Position numbers and translations under genes: made by a program | DNA from: Eximiradius proteiniborus | Lineage (GTDB): Bacteria; Bacteroidota; Ignavibacteria; Kapaibacteriales; UBA2268 | Direction: 5' to 3' | DNA length: 52,365 nt | Assembly (NCBI GenBank): GCA_026415495.1 | Contig: JAOAGZ010000009.1 | Span: forward strand, 1-52,365 | The notes under the pieces: model-generated | What the model saw: the letters and a program-made list of their open reading frames with translations, nothing else | What the model was told of the DNA's origin: nothing | The model's database searches: none | In this document: piece by piece, positions 1 to 10,400 of the stretch | Position numbering within the stretch: the first letter of the stretch is position 1 | Layout of the letters: every line of letters starts with the position of its first letter

Positions 1-201
1 GGGATATTACGACTGAGCGAAGGAATTGATCGTCGACGCAAGCAGTATGTCCAAGACGTAAATATTAGTATTAAAGGTAGAACGGTCGTTATTCAATTAA
101 TTCCTGCAAGTAACGAATCTTACGATATAGAAGTATGGGGGGCAAATCGTAGAGTTAGTTTGCTTGAAGAATCATTAGGAATTAGCATAAAAATTGAATG
201 A
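1..201 (+). CDS. Ppx/GppA-family exopolyphosphatase, C-terminal fragment (5' cut by window edge)
   Basis: Frame 1 is open from the first base to the TGA at 199-201, giving the last 66 residues of a protein. The fragment contains LRLSEGIDRRRKQ followed by a ferredoxin-like strand region with DIEVWGANRR near the end. This pattern is typical of the C-terminal HD-type domain of Ppx/GppA exopolyphosphatase/pppGpp phosphatases, where the 'LR.ADGLDR' helix precedes an 'L..WGA.R' segment. Family members hydrolyse inorganic polyphosphate or pppGpp. The catalytic ASKHA ATPase-like domain would lie outside the window. A second, shorter Ppx/GppA protein lacking this C-terminal domain lies at 18349-19272. 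Identification rests on the C-terminal pattern only. Confidence 0.65.
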   Translation, partial: GILRLSEGIDRRRKQYVQDVNISIKGRTVVIQLIPASNESYDIEVWGANRRVSLLEESLGISIKIE

Positions 202-298
202 TCAAGAATTAGCATCTTATTTGAAAAATATCTTTTTGAAGTTATTTTTTTTAATTTTATTTTGCCATACTTTTCAGGATTAATTTGACAGGTATTTT

Positions 299-778
299 AT
301 GCCCGCAACGGTTTATCAGAGGCTTTGCTTAAAAAAGGAATCATTTAGTAGAAAAGATTTGCGAAGAATTGCAAACTGGATTAATTCTATATATACTAAA
401 AAATTCACAGAAGAACTGCCAAAAGTAGAACAGCGAGAAGGAGACAGACTGTTTATGGTATATCTTTATCCTGATGAAATGATACCCATTATGGATAATA
501 TTATAGAAAAATTTTATAAGCAAAAAGAATATATTGCCAAAAAACATTCGAATTATTTAAAATCTCTTAAAAATAAAGATGAGAAACAATTTGATAAACA
601 AAAAAATTCCGATCGAAAATTGAAAGAAAGGAAAATAAACAACAAATTTACAAAAAAAACTTATGATAATAATAAAGAAAAAATTGAACAAGTAAAGTCA
701 CACAAAATTGAAATTCCAACTGTTACAACATTAAGAAAGCGTAAAACTTCTCCACAGACAATAGATAGAAAAGAATAA
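299..778 (+). CDS. Hypothetical protein with Lys-rich C-terminal tail
   Basis: This 159-residue protein is not recognised. The first 80 residues look like a small folded helical domain (for example SRKDLRRIANWINSIY and YPDEMIPIMDNIIEKF). Residues from about 85 to the end are very rich in Lys, Asn, Asp and Gln and are probably disordered and strongly basic. There is no signal peptide or membrane segment. It starts 97 bases after the Ppx-type gene and runs in the same direction, with no clear Shine-Dalgarno at the ATG. It converges with the leftward flagellar cluster with only 2 bases between stop codons. The basic tail would suit RNA or DNA contact, but nothing proves it. Confidence 0.6.
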   Translation: MPATVYQRLCLKKESFSRKDLRRIANWINSIYTKKFTEELPKVEQREGDRLFMVYLYPDEMIPIMDNIIEKFYKQKEYIAKKHSNYLKSLKNKDEKQFDKQKNSDRKLKERKINNKFTKKTYDNNKEKIEQVKSHKIEIPTVTTLRKRKTSPQTIDRKE

Positions 779-780
779 GA

Positions 781-1065
781 CTAAAATTTTCCGTCAAAAA
801 TAATACCTTTTGATATTTGAATATCCTGAAGCTTTCCATTTCGATTAAATACTACGTGCTTTTCAATCTGATTTGAATTTTCAGGAAACATTTGCTTAAA
901 AAAGTTTCGTTCTGTTTTTGTGATAATTTCTTGACCATTATTTGCATTAGCCAACTGATTTTGCTTTATATTGTTTCTTCTTAAAGCAATATCATTATTA
1001 TTAAGTTGTTCTTCAATACTTGTCGAATAGACGTCTCTATATTTATTCAGTAAATTAACTTTCAT
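781..1065 (-). CDS. Small unknown protein at the end of the flgBC cluster
   Basis: This 94-residue protein follows flgC in the same direction, at the place where fliE often sits. It is not FliE: the conserved C-terminal pattern of FliE (VMIA..KA, then RNK..eAYqeIM) is absent. The N-terminal half (residues 1-45) is polar and probably unstructured. The C-terminal half contains TERNFFKQMFPE, then VFNRNGKL and a terminal KGIIFDGKF. The alternation of a short helix with a Gly-containing strand and a final 'G..fD' suggests a small conserved domain. Context implies a flagellar role such as a chaperone or assembly factor, but that is inference only. Confidence 0.65.
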   Translation of the reverse strand: MKVNLLNKYRDVYSTSIEEQLNNNDIALRRNNIKQNQLANANNGQEIITKTERNFFKQMFPENSNQIEKHVVFNRNGKLQDIQISKGIIFDGKF

Positions 1066-1130
1066 AAAAATTCAAAGTATAATTCAACATCATATTTATC
1101 GGCAAAAAGAACAAAAACTTAAATTTCACA

Positions 1131-1616
1131 TTATATTTCAAGCGAATTTCGTGCCACATTTTTTGCAGCAGTAATCACACCTGTATTAGCTTCAAAACCA
1201 CGTTGAGCAGAAATCATTTCTACCATTTCGGTAACTATATTAACATTAGGATAATGAACATAGCCTTGTTCGTCTGCATCAGGATGAGTCGGATCATAGA
1301 CTAATCTATCGGGGGAATTATCTCGGGCTGTCCGAGCTTTTAGAACACTGTAATCAGGTGGGTAAGTGCCCTGTCGAGCATTAGGAGCGTGATCTGGACT
1401 TGTTCGTTTTAATTCGATTTGTTGCTGCACTTCTTCTTCGAATGGGCTTCCGGGAATAGCGCGTACAACAACAACTTCTCTTTTATAAGGCTTGCCATCA
1501 ATACCTTTTGTAGTATTTGCATTTGCAATGTTATTAGCAACAGCAGATAGTCGCATACGTTGAACGCTCATCCCTTGACCACTTATTGCAAATGAAGCGA
1601 AAATGTTTTCTGGCAT
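1131..1616 (-). CDS. flgC: Flagellar basal-body rod protein FlgC
   Basis: FlgC is a proximal rod subunit of the flagellar basal body and is exported by the flagellar type III apparatus. The 161-residue product is slightly longer than the usual ~135-150. The N-terminal rod signature is clear (MSVQRMRLSAVANNIANANTT, residues 16-36). The C-terminal rod/hook helix (NIVTEMVEMISAQRGFEAN) carries the motif expected of axial proteins, which form a coiled coil from both termini. The middle contains the flagellar insertion with HPDADEQGYVHYPNVN. A strong Shine-Dalgarno (AGGGGAGAG) stands five bases before the ATG. It lies 15 bases after flgB, so the two are co-transcribed. Confidence 0.95.
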   Translation of the reverse strand: MPENIFASFAISGQGMSVQRMRLSAVANNIANANTTKGIDGKPYKREVVVVRAIPGSPFEEEVQQQIELKRTSPDHAPNARQGTYPPDYSVLKARTARDNSPDRLVYDPTHPDADEQGYVHYPNVNIVTEMVEMISAQRGFEANTGVITAAKNVARNSLEI

Positions 1617-1631
1617 AATTACTCTCCCCTA

Positions 1632-2060
1632 TTAAACATTTTGTGCCGGATTACCAGTTATTGCAGAAGAAAGACCTCTAAAAAATCGCGCCATTTGTTG
1701 CGAGACAAACTGAAATCTAATTTGATTTTTTGCTAATTCGGACATTTCTTTGTCAATATTTACATGAGTTTCTCCTGAAAAGTAAATTTCTGGTTCGGGA
1801 ATTGGAGTAGGACTAATTTCTCCTTCGACTTCATCAGGAGATTTGCCAATTGGAATATGTTTTTCGTCTGAACCGCTTCCTTTGAGAACAACATCTTGTC
1901 TTTGGAACAGTTCTTCGAATTTCACCATTTCAGGTCTATAATGAGGTGAATTAACGTTAGTAATGTTTTTCGAAATAGTCCTTAGTCTCAATGCATATGC
2001 ATCAAGTGCTCTATTCATTAACGGGACACGATTCTTAAATAAATGATTATTAAATATCAT
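1632..2060 (-). CDS. flgB: Flagellar basal-body rod protein FlgB
   Basis: FlgB is the membrane-proximal rod subunit that follows the MS ring/FliE. The 142-residue protein has the axial-protein N-terminal pattern (LDAYALRLRTISKNITNVNSPHYRP) and the C-terminal helix (EMSELAKNQIRFQFVSQQMARFFRGLSSAI) that together build the rod coiled coil. I chose the ATG at 2060. A TTG at 2072 would add four residues but has no better ribosome-binding site. It is the first visible gene of the leftward flagellar run flgB-flgC-small protein. The rest of the flagellar regulon is outside the window. About 170 bases without a gene separate it from uvrA upstream. Confidence 0.93.
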   Translation of the reverse strand: MIFNNHLFKNRVPLMNRALDAYALRLRTISKNITNVNSPHYRPEMVKFEELFQRQDVVLKGSGSDEKHIPIGKSPDEVEGEISPTPIPEPEIYFSGETHVNIDKEMSELAKNQIRFQFVSQQMARFFRGLSSAITGNPAQNV

Positions 2061-2214
2061 TTTATTACTCAAAATAATAAAACTAAAAAATTATGAACAA
2101 ATGAAATGCCAAGAGTTGAGGAATAACAGAGCGATTTTCTAAGTTAATTAATGAAAAGAGCTTACAAACGATATAAATTTAACTGATCAATAAAAAAAAT
2201 GAAGAATTATAAAC

Positions 2215-2241
2215 AATGGTTAATTTTATACATCAACCATT
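2215..2241 (-). terminator. Weak hairpin at the uvrA stop
   Basis: The arms AATGGTT (2215-2221) and AACCATT (2235-2241) form a seven-pair stem around the uvrA stop codon with a 13-base loop. Only a poor U-rich run (GTTTATAA) follows in the leftward direction, so this is at best a weak terminator. Confidence 0.3.
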
Positions 2242-5115
2242 TAGTTCTTTTTCTAAATATAGCCAAGTATAGCCTTTTTTCAATTCCACAATTTGTTCAG
2301 GAGAGCCTGCGGCTATTATTTGACCACCATTTTCTCCGCCTTCTGGACCTAAATCAATAACCCAGTCGGCTGTTTTGATCACATCGAGATTGTGTTCGAT
2401 TACAATCACAGTATTGCCTTTATCAACTAATTTATGAAGAAGTTCGAGCAATATTCGAATATCTTCGAAATGTAATCCAGTAGTCGGCTCGTCGAATAAA
2501 TATAAAGTTTTGCCAGTGCTAATTTTGGACAGTTCGGTTGCAAGTTTCACACGTTGAGCTTCGCCACCGGACAAAGTAGGAGCTTGCTGTCCAAGCTTCA
2601 CATAACCAAGTCCGACATCAATAAGAGTTTGTAGCTTATGTCTGATTTTAGGTATTTCATTGAAAAACAGCAAAGCTTCATCGACTGTCATATCAAGGAC
2701 ATCAGCAATAGATTTATTTTTGTATTTAACCTGTAATGTTTCATCATTATATCGTTTGCCGTTGCAGGTGTCGCAAATAACATAGACATCAGGGAGAAAG
2801 TTCATTTCAATTTTCTTCAATCCAGCACCTTCGCAATCTTCGCATCTTCCGCCTTTAACATTGAAGGAAAAACGCCCAGGTTTGTATCCTCGAATTTTTG
2901 CTTCCGGCAAAATGGAGAAAAAATCTCTAATCAAAGTAAAAAGTCCAGTGTAAGTAGCTGGATTTGAACGTGGTGTGCGACCAATTGGCGATTGATCTAT
3001 TTCAATAACTTTGTCAATATATTCCAATCCTTCAATTTTTTCGTATGGAAGCACCTTATTTTTGGTTTTGTAAATATAATTGGAAAGCAATGGATACAAA
3101 GTTTCATTAATCAATGTAGATTTACCGGAACCACTCATACCTGTAATGCAAATAAATAACCCAAGCGGTATTTCCAAAGTAACATTTTTCAAGTTGTTTC
3201 CTTTTGCACCGAATAATTTGATAAACTTACCATTAGGTTGTCTACGTTCATTCGGTATTTCAATTCTATTAATTCCTTTAATATATTTTGCTGTAAGTGA
3301 ATTACTAAACTTACCATTTTTTGAAAGTTTCAATTCTTCAATGTTTGCTGATACCACCAATTCACCTCCGTGAATGCCGGCTCCGGGGCCTAAATCAATT
3401 ATGTAATCGGATTGCTCAATCATTGATTTATCGTGTTCGACTACAATCACAGAATTGCCTAAATCTCTTAACTTTTTAAGCGAGTTGATTAATTTATAGT
3501 TGTCGTGTTGGTGCAACCCGATACTTGGTTCATCTAACACATACATTACACCGACGAGTTGGGAACCAATTTGAGATGCTAATCGAATGCGCTGTGCTTC
3601 ACCACCAGATAAAGTCTTAGAGGAACGTCCCAAAGTTAAATAAGATAAGCCGACATTTTCTAAGAATTCAAGTCGGGTAATAATTTCTTTAATTACTGTA
3701 TTTGCAATAATTTCATTTCTATTGTCGATATGATTTGTTAAGTCTTTGAAAAATGAGAGTGCTTTGGGAATATTCCACTGAATAATATCTTTAATACTTT
3801 GATTGTTTATGAGAACATTAATACTTTCTATTTTTAATCTACTTCCTTCGCAAACGTTGCAGGTTCTGTATTGCATCACATCTTCGAGCTGAGCAGAACT
3901 AAGCCCGGCTATATTAGTTCTTAATGTTTTTATCATTTCGAATAAATTGTTAAGAGTTGGAATAATTCCCTCAAAGATATTTAGATTATAGCCTTTATGT
4001 GTTTTAGAATTTTTTTGGAAAAGTTCGTATTTTTCATAAAGAAGGAATTTTTTTTCACTTTCTTTGAGTTCATTCCAAGTTTTTTTTATTGATATATTAT
4101 TTTCATAACAAACAGCAACCAATGCTGAATAAAGTTTTTCGGATTCATTTTTATTAAATATTGCTAATGCCCCTTCTTCTATTGATTTATCAGGATGAAT
4201 AACAACAGTATCTTCATATGCAGAATAAATTTCACCAATGCCGTTGCAATTAGGGCAGGCACCATAAGTGGAATTAAAAGAAAAACTATTGGGCGATAAT
4301 TCCTGAAATGAACGACCACAAGAGGGACAAGTATTGTGAATTGAATAAAGTTCGTCAGAGCTGAAAACACCATCACCGTAATTGATTATTAATACACCAT
4401 CACCATATTGCAATGCTAAATCACAAGACTGTGATAGTCTGAAATAAGAATCTTCATTTACAGTTAGTCTATCAATTACAACGTCAATATCGTGTTGTTT
4501 ATAACGTTGCACACCAGAAATATCTGATAAATTTATTATTTCACCATTAATTCGAACCTTTAAAAATCCATTAGCAATTAACTGTTGAAAAAGTTCTTTA
4601 TAAATACCTTTCCTACCTCTGACAACCGGAGCAAGAATGGTTATTTTTTGATTATTAAACTTGCTGAGAATACTATTTTTGATTTGTTCATCTGTTTGTT
4701 TTTTAACAGGTATATTGCAACTTGGGCAGTATTGAGTTCCGAGTTTAGCAAATAACAATCTTAAATAGTCGTAGATTTCTGTAACTGTTCCAACCGTTGA
4801 GCGAGGATTGTGAGGAATAGTTTTTTGTTCAATTGAAATAGCAGGAGATAGTCCTTCAATTAAATCAACATCAGGCTTTTTCATTACACCGATAAATTGC
4901 TTAGCGTACTGAGACAAGCAATCAACATAACGTCTTTGTCCTTCGGCATAGAGAGTATCAAAGGCTAAAGTAGATTTCCCAGAACCGGATAAGCCTGTAA
5001 TTACAACTAATTTCTCTCGTGGAATATCTAATGAAATATTTTTTAAGTTATGTTCTCGGGCACCGCGAATTATAATATCTTTTAATTCATCATCTATTCT
5101 TGTTTGTTTTCTCAT
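2233..5115 (-). CDS. uvrA: Excinuclease ABC subunit UvrA
   Basis: UvrA recognises bulky DNA lesions and loads UvrB in nucleotide excision repair. The 960-residue product is full length for the family (~940). Two ABC ATPase modules are visible: Walker [10 protein letters not shown] near residue 40 and GMSGSGKST in the second half, with signatures [12 protein letters not shown] and [12 protein letters not shown] followed by DEPSIGLH and DEPTTGLH. Zinc-finger cysteine pairs are present ([13 protein letters not shown] with CPNCNG, CEDCEG with CDTCNGK). I chose the ATG at 5115. An upstream TTG at 5142 would add nine residues not typical of UvrA. It lies 83 bases downstream of coaE. An inverted repeat AGTAT-N5-ATACT lies just upstream of the start (5122-5136). 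Confidence 0.97.
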   Translation of the reverse strand: MRKQTRIDDELKDIIIRGAREHNLKNISLDIPREKLVVITGLSGSGKSTLAFDTLYAEGQRRYVDCLSQYAKQFIGVMKKPDVDLIEGLSPAISIEQKTIPHNPRSTVGTVTEIYDYLRLLFAKLGTQYCPSCNIPVKKQTDEQIKNSILSKFNNQKITILAPVVRGRKGIYKELFQQLIANGFLKVRINGEIINLSDISGVQRYKQHDIDVVIDRLTVNEDSYFRLSQSCDLALQYGDGVLIINYGDGVFSSDELYSIHNTCPSCGRSFQELSPNSFSFNSTYGACPNCNGIGEIYSAYEDTVVIHPDKSIEEGALAIFNKNESEKLYSALVAVCYENNISIKKTWNELKESEKKFLLYEKYELFQKNSKTHKGYNLNIFEGIIPTLNNLFEMIKTLRTNIAGLSSAQLEDVMQYRTCNVCEGSRLKIESINVLINNQSIKDIIQWNIPKALSFFKDLTNHIDNRNEIIANTVIKEIITRLEFLENVGLSYLTLGRSSKTLSGGEAQRIRLASQIGSQLVGVMYVLDEPSIGLHQHDNYKLINSLKKLRDLGNSVIVVEHDKSMIEQSDYIIDLGPGAGIHGGELVVSANIEELKLSKNGKFSNSLTAKYIKGINRIEIPNERRQPNGKFIKLFGAKGNNLKNVTLEIPLGLFICITGMSGSGKSTLINETLYPLLSNYIYKTKNKVLPYEKIEGLEYIDKVIEIDQSPIGRTPRSNPATYTGLFTLIRDFFSILPEAKIRGYKPGRFSFNVKGGRCEDCEGAGLKKIEMNFLPDVYVICDTCNGKRYNDETLQVKYKNKSIADVLDMTVDEALLFFNEIPKIRHKLQTLIDVGLGYVKLGQQAPTLSGGEAQRVKLATELSKISTGKTLYLFDEPTTGLHFEDIRILLELLHKLVDKGNTVIVIEHNLDVIKTADWVIDLGPEGGENGGQIIAAGSPEQIVELKKGYTWLYLEKELNG

Positions 5116-5198
5116 AAAAACAGTATAAAAAATACTAAACAATCAAATAATTTGAGAAAGACGAAAGTATTGACATACTATTATTATTTGCTCTCAAA

Positions 5199-5807
5199 TT
5201 AAAGAGATGCTTTAATAATATTCAGCACTAAGGAAGTTGATTGCTTCAGGTCGTCAATTGAACCATTATTTTTAATTGTAAAGTCGGCAAGTGCTTCTTT
5301 TTTTTGGATTGGGATTTGCGAGTTAATTCTTTTTAAAGCATCCTCTTCTGATAGATTATGTCTTTGCATAGCACGTTGAATTTGAATATTTGGCTCGCAA
5401 GAAACACAAATAATGTAATCGAATCCATCTTCCAAAGCTGTTTCAAAAATCAAAGCACTTTCAACAAAGACTAATTGATTACCACTTTTTACTAATTCGT
5501 AAAGGCGGTTTTCCATTAGTTCTATTACTTTGGGATGAACAATTCTATTCAGCACATCTAATTGTTCAAGATTACTGAATACAATACTACTTAAATATTG
5601 GGTATTAATCGAATTATCGTCTTTATAAGCATCGCGACCAAAACTATCTATAATTGCATTGATAACTTCTTTATCATTGCTCATTAATTCTTTTGCTAAT
5701 AAATCTGTATAAATTACCGGATAGCCCTCGTCTTCGATGAATTTGGCAGCTGTTGTTTTACCAGTGGCAAAACCACCAGTAATTGCGACAATTAAATGCT
5801 TATTCAT
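5199..5807 (-). CDS. coaE: Dephospho-CoA kinase
   Basis: CoaE phosphorylates the 3' hydroxyl of dephospho-CoA, the last step of coenzyme A synthesis, in the cytoplasm. The 202-residue length is typical. The P-loop is near the N-terminus (ITGGFATGKTTAAKF), followed by the substrate-binding region (VIYTDLLAKELM) and the lid-region arginines (IQRAMQRHNLSEEDALKRINSQIP). The start ATG overlaps the end of the upstream histidine kinase gene by eight bases, which indicates translational coupling and a shared transcript. Confidence 0.94.
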   Translation of the reverse strand: MNKHLIVAITGGFATGKTTAAKFIEDEGYPVIYTDLLAKELMSNDKEVINAIIDSFGRDAYKDDNSINTQYLSSIVFSNLEQLDVLNRIVHPKVIELMENRLYELVKSGNQLVFVESALIFETALEDGFDYIICVSCEPNIQIQRAMQRHNLSEEDALKRINSQIPIQKKEALADFTIKNNGSIDDLKQSTSLVLNIIKASL

Positions 5808-7293
5808 TCATTATTCCTACTGGAAATGACACAATCATTTTGGTACCTTTGTTTTCCTGGCTTTCTACAATGATATTGCCTTTATGCAAATCAATAATCG
5901 ATTTAACAAGAGACAACCCAAGCCCAGTCCCTTGCACGCCAACTTTTTTTGCATTAGGTGTCCTGTAGAACTTTTGGAAAATAAAAGGAATTTGTTCTTT
6001 TGGAATTCCTATTCCATTATCTTCGACAATTAAAGTTGCTGAATTTTGGGAATAATTGAGAGATATTTTTATTTCACCACCATTTGGGGTATATTTAATT
6101 GAATTATCTATTAAATTTATAACAACTTGTTGAATTTTATTTTTATCGCCATCAATAAATACTTCACTCTGAATGTTCTTATATATTTTTATATTTTTTT
6201 CTTCTGCAACTATTTCCATATCTTCACAAATATCATTTACCACATCACTTAAATTAATCCTGGAATAGTTTAATGAGTGGTTGGAATTCTCAGACCTTGC
6301 TATTTCAAGAACAGTTGATACAACATTAGAAAGACGTATGACTTCATCTAAAGCACTTGCAACAACTTCCTGATAATCTTCTACTGTTTGAGCAGAATTC
6401 AGAGAAAGCTCTAATTCACCTCGAAGTATTGTCAGTGGAGTTTTAAGTTCGTGAGAAGCATCGTAAGCAAAGTTTAGAATTTGATTGTGTTTTTTCTGAC
6501 AAGCAGAATAGAGTTTATCCAAAGAATCGACGAAAAATTTAAATTCCTGTTTATTTCTGATCTCACTTAAATCAAAATTTTCTAATTGGCTCTCGGCAAT
6601 TCTATCTAACACTTCTTTTACTTTTTTTGTTTGGGAATGTCCAATAAATGATATGACAAACAGTAAAACAATTAAAGTTGCAGCAATTATAGGTATTCCA
6701 ATAACAAATATCTTGCGAATTTCGCTGAAAAATGCTTCAAAATGAGACAGAGAATACCCAATTGAAATATTTCCGATATCACATTTCATTAAAAATAATC
6801 TAAGTTTGCTGTTTTCGAAAGGAATGATAGTAAAGACAGTATCGCCAACCAAACCGGATAAATTTTGACGGAAAATAAACTTAGGAACAGTATCGTATTT
6901 TTCAATTTCTTTTGCATAAGTTTTGAGTTCTTTTAATTCCTCTTTGGAAGGAAGTATTGGTAAATCAAAATTGTTTAAATTACTACTTTTCCAAATAGTT
7001 GTGTTGTTTTTGCCATAAATCTGAATAAAGTATCTTTTTGGATTAAGGGAAATTGATTCGTGGATGTTTTTAAGGATTTCGAGATGTTTGAAATAATTGT
7101 CGGTATTAGGACTATTATTATCCTCTAAACTATAAATATTTATAAATTTTTCAACACTTTTAGCAGACAGATATAAATTGTTATCGAGATTATCATAAAA
7201 CCAATTTTCAATATAACGATAAATCCAGTAAGAAAAACCAGCCAAGGTAATAATCACAAAAGCACTATAAATAATTAGAAATTTATTTCTCAT
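5800..7293 (-). CDS. Membrane sensor histidine kinase
   Basis: This 497-residue two-component kinase has one membrane helix at residues 5-24, an extracytoplasmic sensor region of about 170 residues, a second helix at 195-217 and a HAMP-like linker. It continues with a HisKA domain carrying the phospho-acceptor His281 (DASHELKTPL). The HATPase_c domain shows the N box (NLIDNSIKY), G1 (DNGIGIP), F box and G2 (GTGLGLSL). The architecture resembles EnvZ/PhoR-type kinases, but the sensor region gives no ligand hint. No response regulator is adjacent: upstream is the divergent tamB and downstream are coaE and uvrA, so its partner must be encoded elsewhere. Confidence 0.92.
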   Translation of the reverse strand: MRNKFLIIYSAFVIITLAGFSYWIYRYIENWFYDNLDNNLYLSAKSVEKFINIYSLEDNNSPNTDNYFKHLEILKNIHESISLNPKRYFIQIYGKNNTTIWKSSNLNNFDLPILPSKEELKELKTYAKEIEKYDTVPKFIFRQNLSGLVGDTVFTIIPFENSKLRLFLMKCDIGNISIGYSLSHFEAFFSEIRKIFVIGIPIIAATLIVLLFVISFIGHSQTKKVKEVLDRIAESQLENFDLSEIRNKQEFKFFVDSLDKLYSACQKKHNQILNFAYDASHELKTPLTILRGELELSLNSAQTVEDYQEVVASALDEVIRLSNVVSTVLEIARSENSNHSLNYSRINLSDVVNDICEDMEIVAEEKNIKIYKNIQSEVFIDGDKNKIQQVVINLIDNSIKYTPNGGEIKISLNYSQNSATLIVEDNGIGIPKEQIPFIFQKFYRTPNAKKVGVQGTGLGLSLVKSIIDLHKGNIIVESQENKGTKMIVSFPVGIMNE

Positions 7294-7413
7294 AATCTAA
7301 TTTTCTCATTTTTGTTGCATAACAGAACAATAATTTTAGAAAGATATTTTTTTTAATTAATTTAAAAGTTGTGAAAATTAAAAATAAAATACTATTATTC
7401 AAAGTTTTGTTTG

Positions 7414-10400
7414 ATGAATAAAAGTCAAAGTAAAATAAAAAGATTTCTTATTTTATTAACTTACATTGTTTTATCAATACTTGTTTTATTGTCATTATTT
7501 ATTGTGTTTTTATCTTATAATTCTAATTTCCGACAATATATTATTTCTCAAATCACGGGCATTGTTAATACACAATTGCTCGCTACAATTGAGATTAAGG
7601 ACATACATTTAATCGGATTTGGCGGAATAAAGCTTGATGAAGTTAGACTTATTACACAGACTGATACACTTGCAGATGTGAGTAGCATATTAATTGATTT
7701 TTCTTTAAAATCTCTCCTTAAAAATAAGATATACGCAAGTAAAATTATTTTGAATGAACCCAACATAAAACTTTTAAGAAGAAAAAGTGACTCGACCTGG
7801 AACTATGATCGTATAGCAGAAGCATCAAACGACACTGAAAGCACTCAATCAAAGTTGCAAATAATCGCAAAGAGCATCCAAATAAAAAATGGGAAATTTT
7901 GCTACATCGATTCTCTTAAAACAAGTTCATACTCAATGAAATTTAATCCCGATAATTTAGTTTTATATGGTCTCGATTTAAGATGTAATTTTGAAGGGAA
8001 TTTATTAAAAAATTCCTTTAAAAGTAAAATTCATCATCTAAACGCTTTTGATGTTACATCTGGAATTGCGATTCAAAAATTGCAAGGAAATATTTCGATT
8101 GATACGAACTCTCTCGTTGCCGATAATCTGATTATCAATACAAATTACTTTAATGCAAATTCCCAGTTATCAATAAGAAACTGCAATCTATTATCAAGTG
8201 AAAGCAATCTTGAAAAAGCTAATTTACAATTAGAACTATATCTTTCAAATTATAACAACGATTTTATTAATCGATTTACGGATTTGCCATTGCAAGTATC
8301 AGGCAAACACGATATTCAGTTGAGTGCCGCCGGAACTTTTGAAATGCTTCAAATAAATGAACTCAATATTCTTACTGAAGACATTGAATTATATATGAAT
8401 GGTCAGATTCGTAGAATATTAGATGAACCCTCGTTTAATATTAACATTACTGATTCAAAAATTGATAAATTTTCTCTGAGCAAAATTCTTCCTGAAATTT
8501 CCAAGAAGTTGCCCGAATTTAAAAACTTATATTTAAGGAATATGTTGGTAAAGGGTAGCGGAGAACGAATTTTTTCCAACTTTGATATAAAAGTTGATAA
8601 TGGAGGCTTAGCAGGAAAAGCAGAACTAATATTGAATGAACCAATTCAATACAATATAAATATCTCTACAAATAACTTTGATTTGGCTTATGTAATCCCA
8701 GAAAAATCGGTTCAGGGAAATGTTAATTCTCAAATTGTAATTACTGGTAAAGGAACATCATTAAATGATTTAAATACATCTGTAAAAATAAACTTAAATA
8801 ATTCTTCTATTGAAGAAATTTATTGCAACAAATTAGAATTAATTGCTAATTACAAAAATAAAGACCTTGAAATTGACAGGTTATTTGTTCAATTCGAAAA
8901 TGATACAATGCGAAATAAAAGCATTAATATTACTGGTAATGCGAACCTTTCAAATTTAGAACAACCTGACTACAATTTTGCTGTTTCTATCAACTCATTA
9001 AATATAAAAAAGTTGTTGAAAAATGATGCATTGCCTGATTTAATTACATCTGAGATAAAAATACAAGGTAAAAACTTTGATATTGATGAAGCAATTGCTA
9101 ATATTAGCATAGATATAAAAAAAATAAAAAACGAGAAAGTTTCTTATAAACCTACCAAAATTAATCTGGATATTAATTCTATTGAAGATCACAGATTTTT
9201 TCATTTAACAAGTGATTTTGCTGAAATTAAATTAGATGGATATTTCTCAACTTTAAGTATTTTTAAAAATATTGGTAAACAATTTGAGTTTATCGGACAA
9301 AAATTAAGCAATGATATTTCATATTCTACTAAGTTTTATAAACCACAAGACACAGTTGAAATAAACTACTCGAAAATATTTCTTGATAGCAACAGCTATT
9401 TTGATGGATTTTTAAATCTTAAGGACTTATCTTTTTTAAATTTGTTTTCCTCTGGGATTGTCTTTTCTGGTTCTGTTTATTGCAAACTGAATTATTTGAA
9501 CAATTCTAGAAATTCTTATTTATCAGTTGATACGCTGAAAATAGATAATTTTAGTATTTATGACAATGACTTATATTTCTCGATTACAAATTCTAATCTA
9601 AATTTGGTGTATAACGTTAATGTTGATAGTCTGCATAACCCATTTTTATCTTATATCGAAGCAGAATTCCATTCTGACAGTTCAGTTTCCATTAACAAGA
9701 ATCTACTTAGTAATTCAAAAATTAATGTATATTATGCAGAACAAATGCTTAATTATAAAATTGAAACAGACTACAATATTAGCTATTCGCTTTTTTCGTC
9801 GGGTGCTATCGATTTCTCTACAAAATTTGTTACTATTACTGCTGATAGTTTAGCAATCAAATATAAAGAGCAATTATGGACAAACAGAAGAAATATACAG
9901 TTTACGATTGCTGATAACTTTATCAATATTGACAATTTTCAAATTGAGCGAAAGGGCTTTGAGAAATTGATGTTATCGGGAACAATACTAAATAACAGTG
10001 CGGAGAATTTAACTTTAACATTATCCGACTTAAATTTAAATGAAATATATCACTTGTTCGACCAGAAAATTCCTGTTGAAATTGATGGTATCGCGAATAT
10101 TTCAATTAATTGTGAGGGTAATTTATTAAATCCAAATATTTCAATAAATAGTAACATAGATAATCTAATTATTGATAAAAGTAAACTGGGTAATCTCAAG
10201 TTAGACTTAATAAGCACAAATGGAATTTTTCGAGGTAGTGCGAATCTGGTAAATCAATCGAGCAAGCCCATTGAAATATTTGTTCGTCAATTGCCTATTT
10301 ATTTAGGGACAGATACGACAAAAAAGATATTTGACGAAAAAAAATTATTTGAAATTGATTTATTTGCTAATCAATTATCACTTGCTCCGTTTGCAAAATT

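Noticed and set aside
5116-5142. TTG start for uvrA
   Set aside because: It adds nine residues before the usual UvrA N-terminus and has no ribosome-binding site. The ATG at 5115 is better. The same reasoning was used for flgB, kdsC, maf, the M20 peptidase and the small barrel protein.
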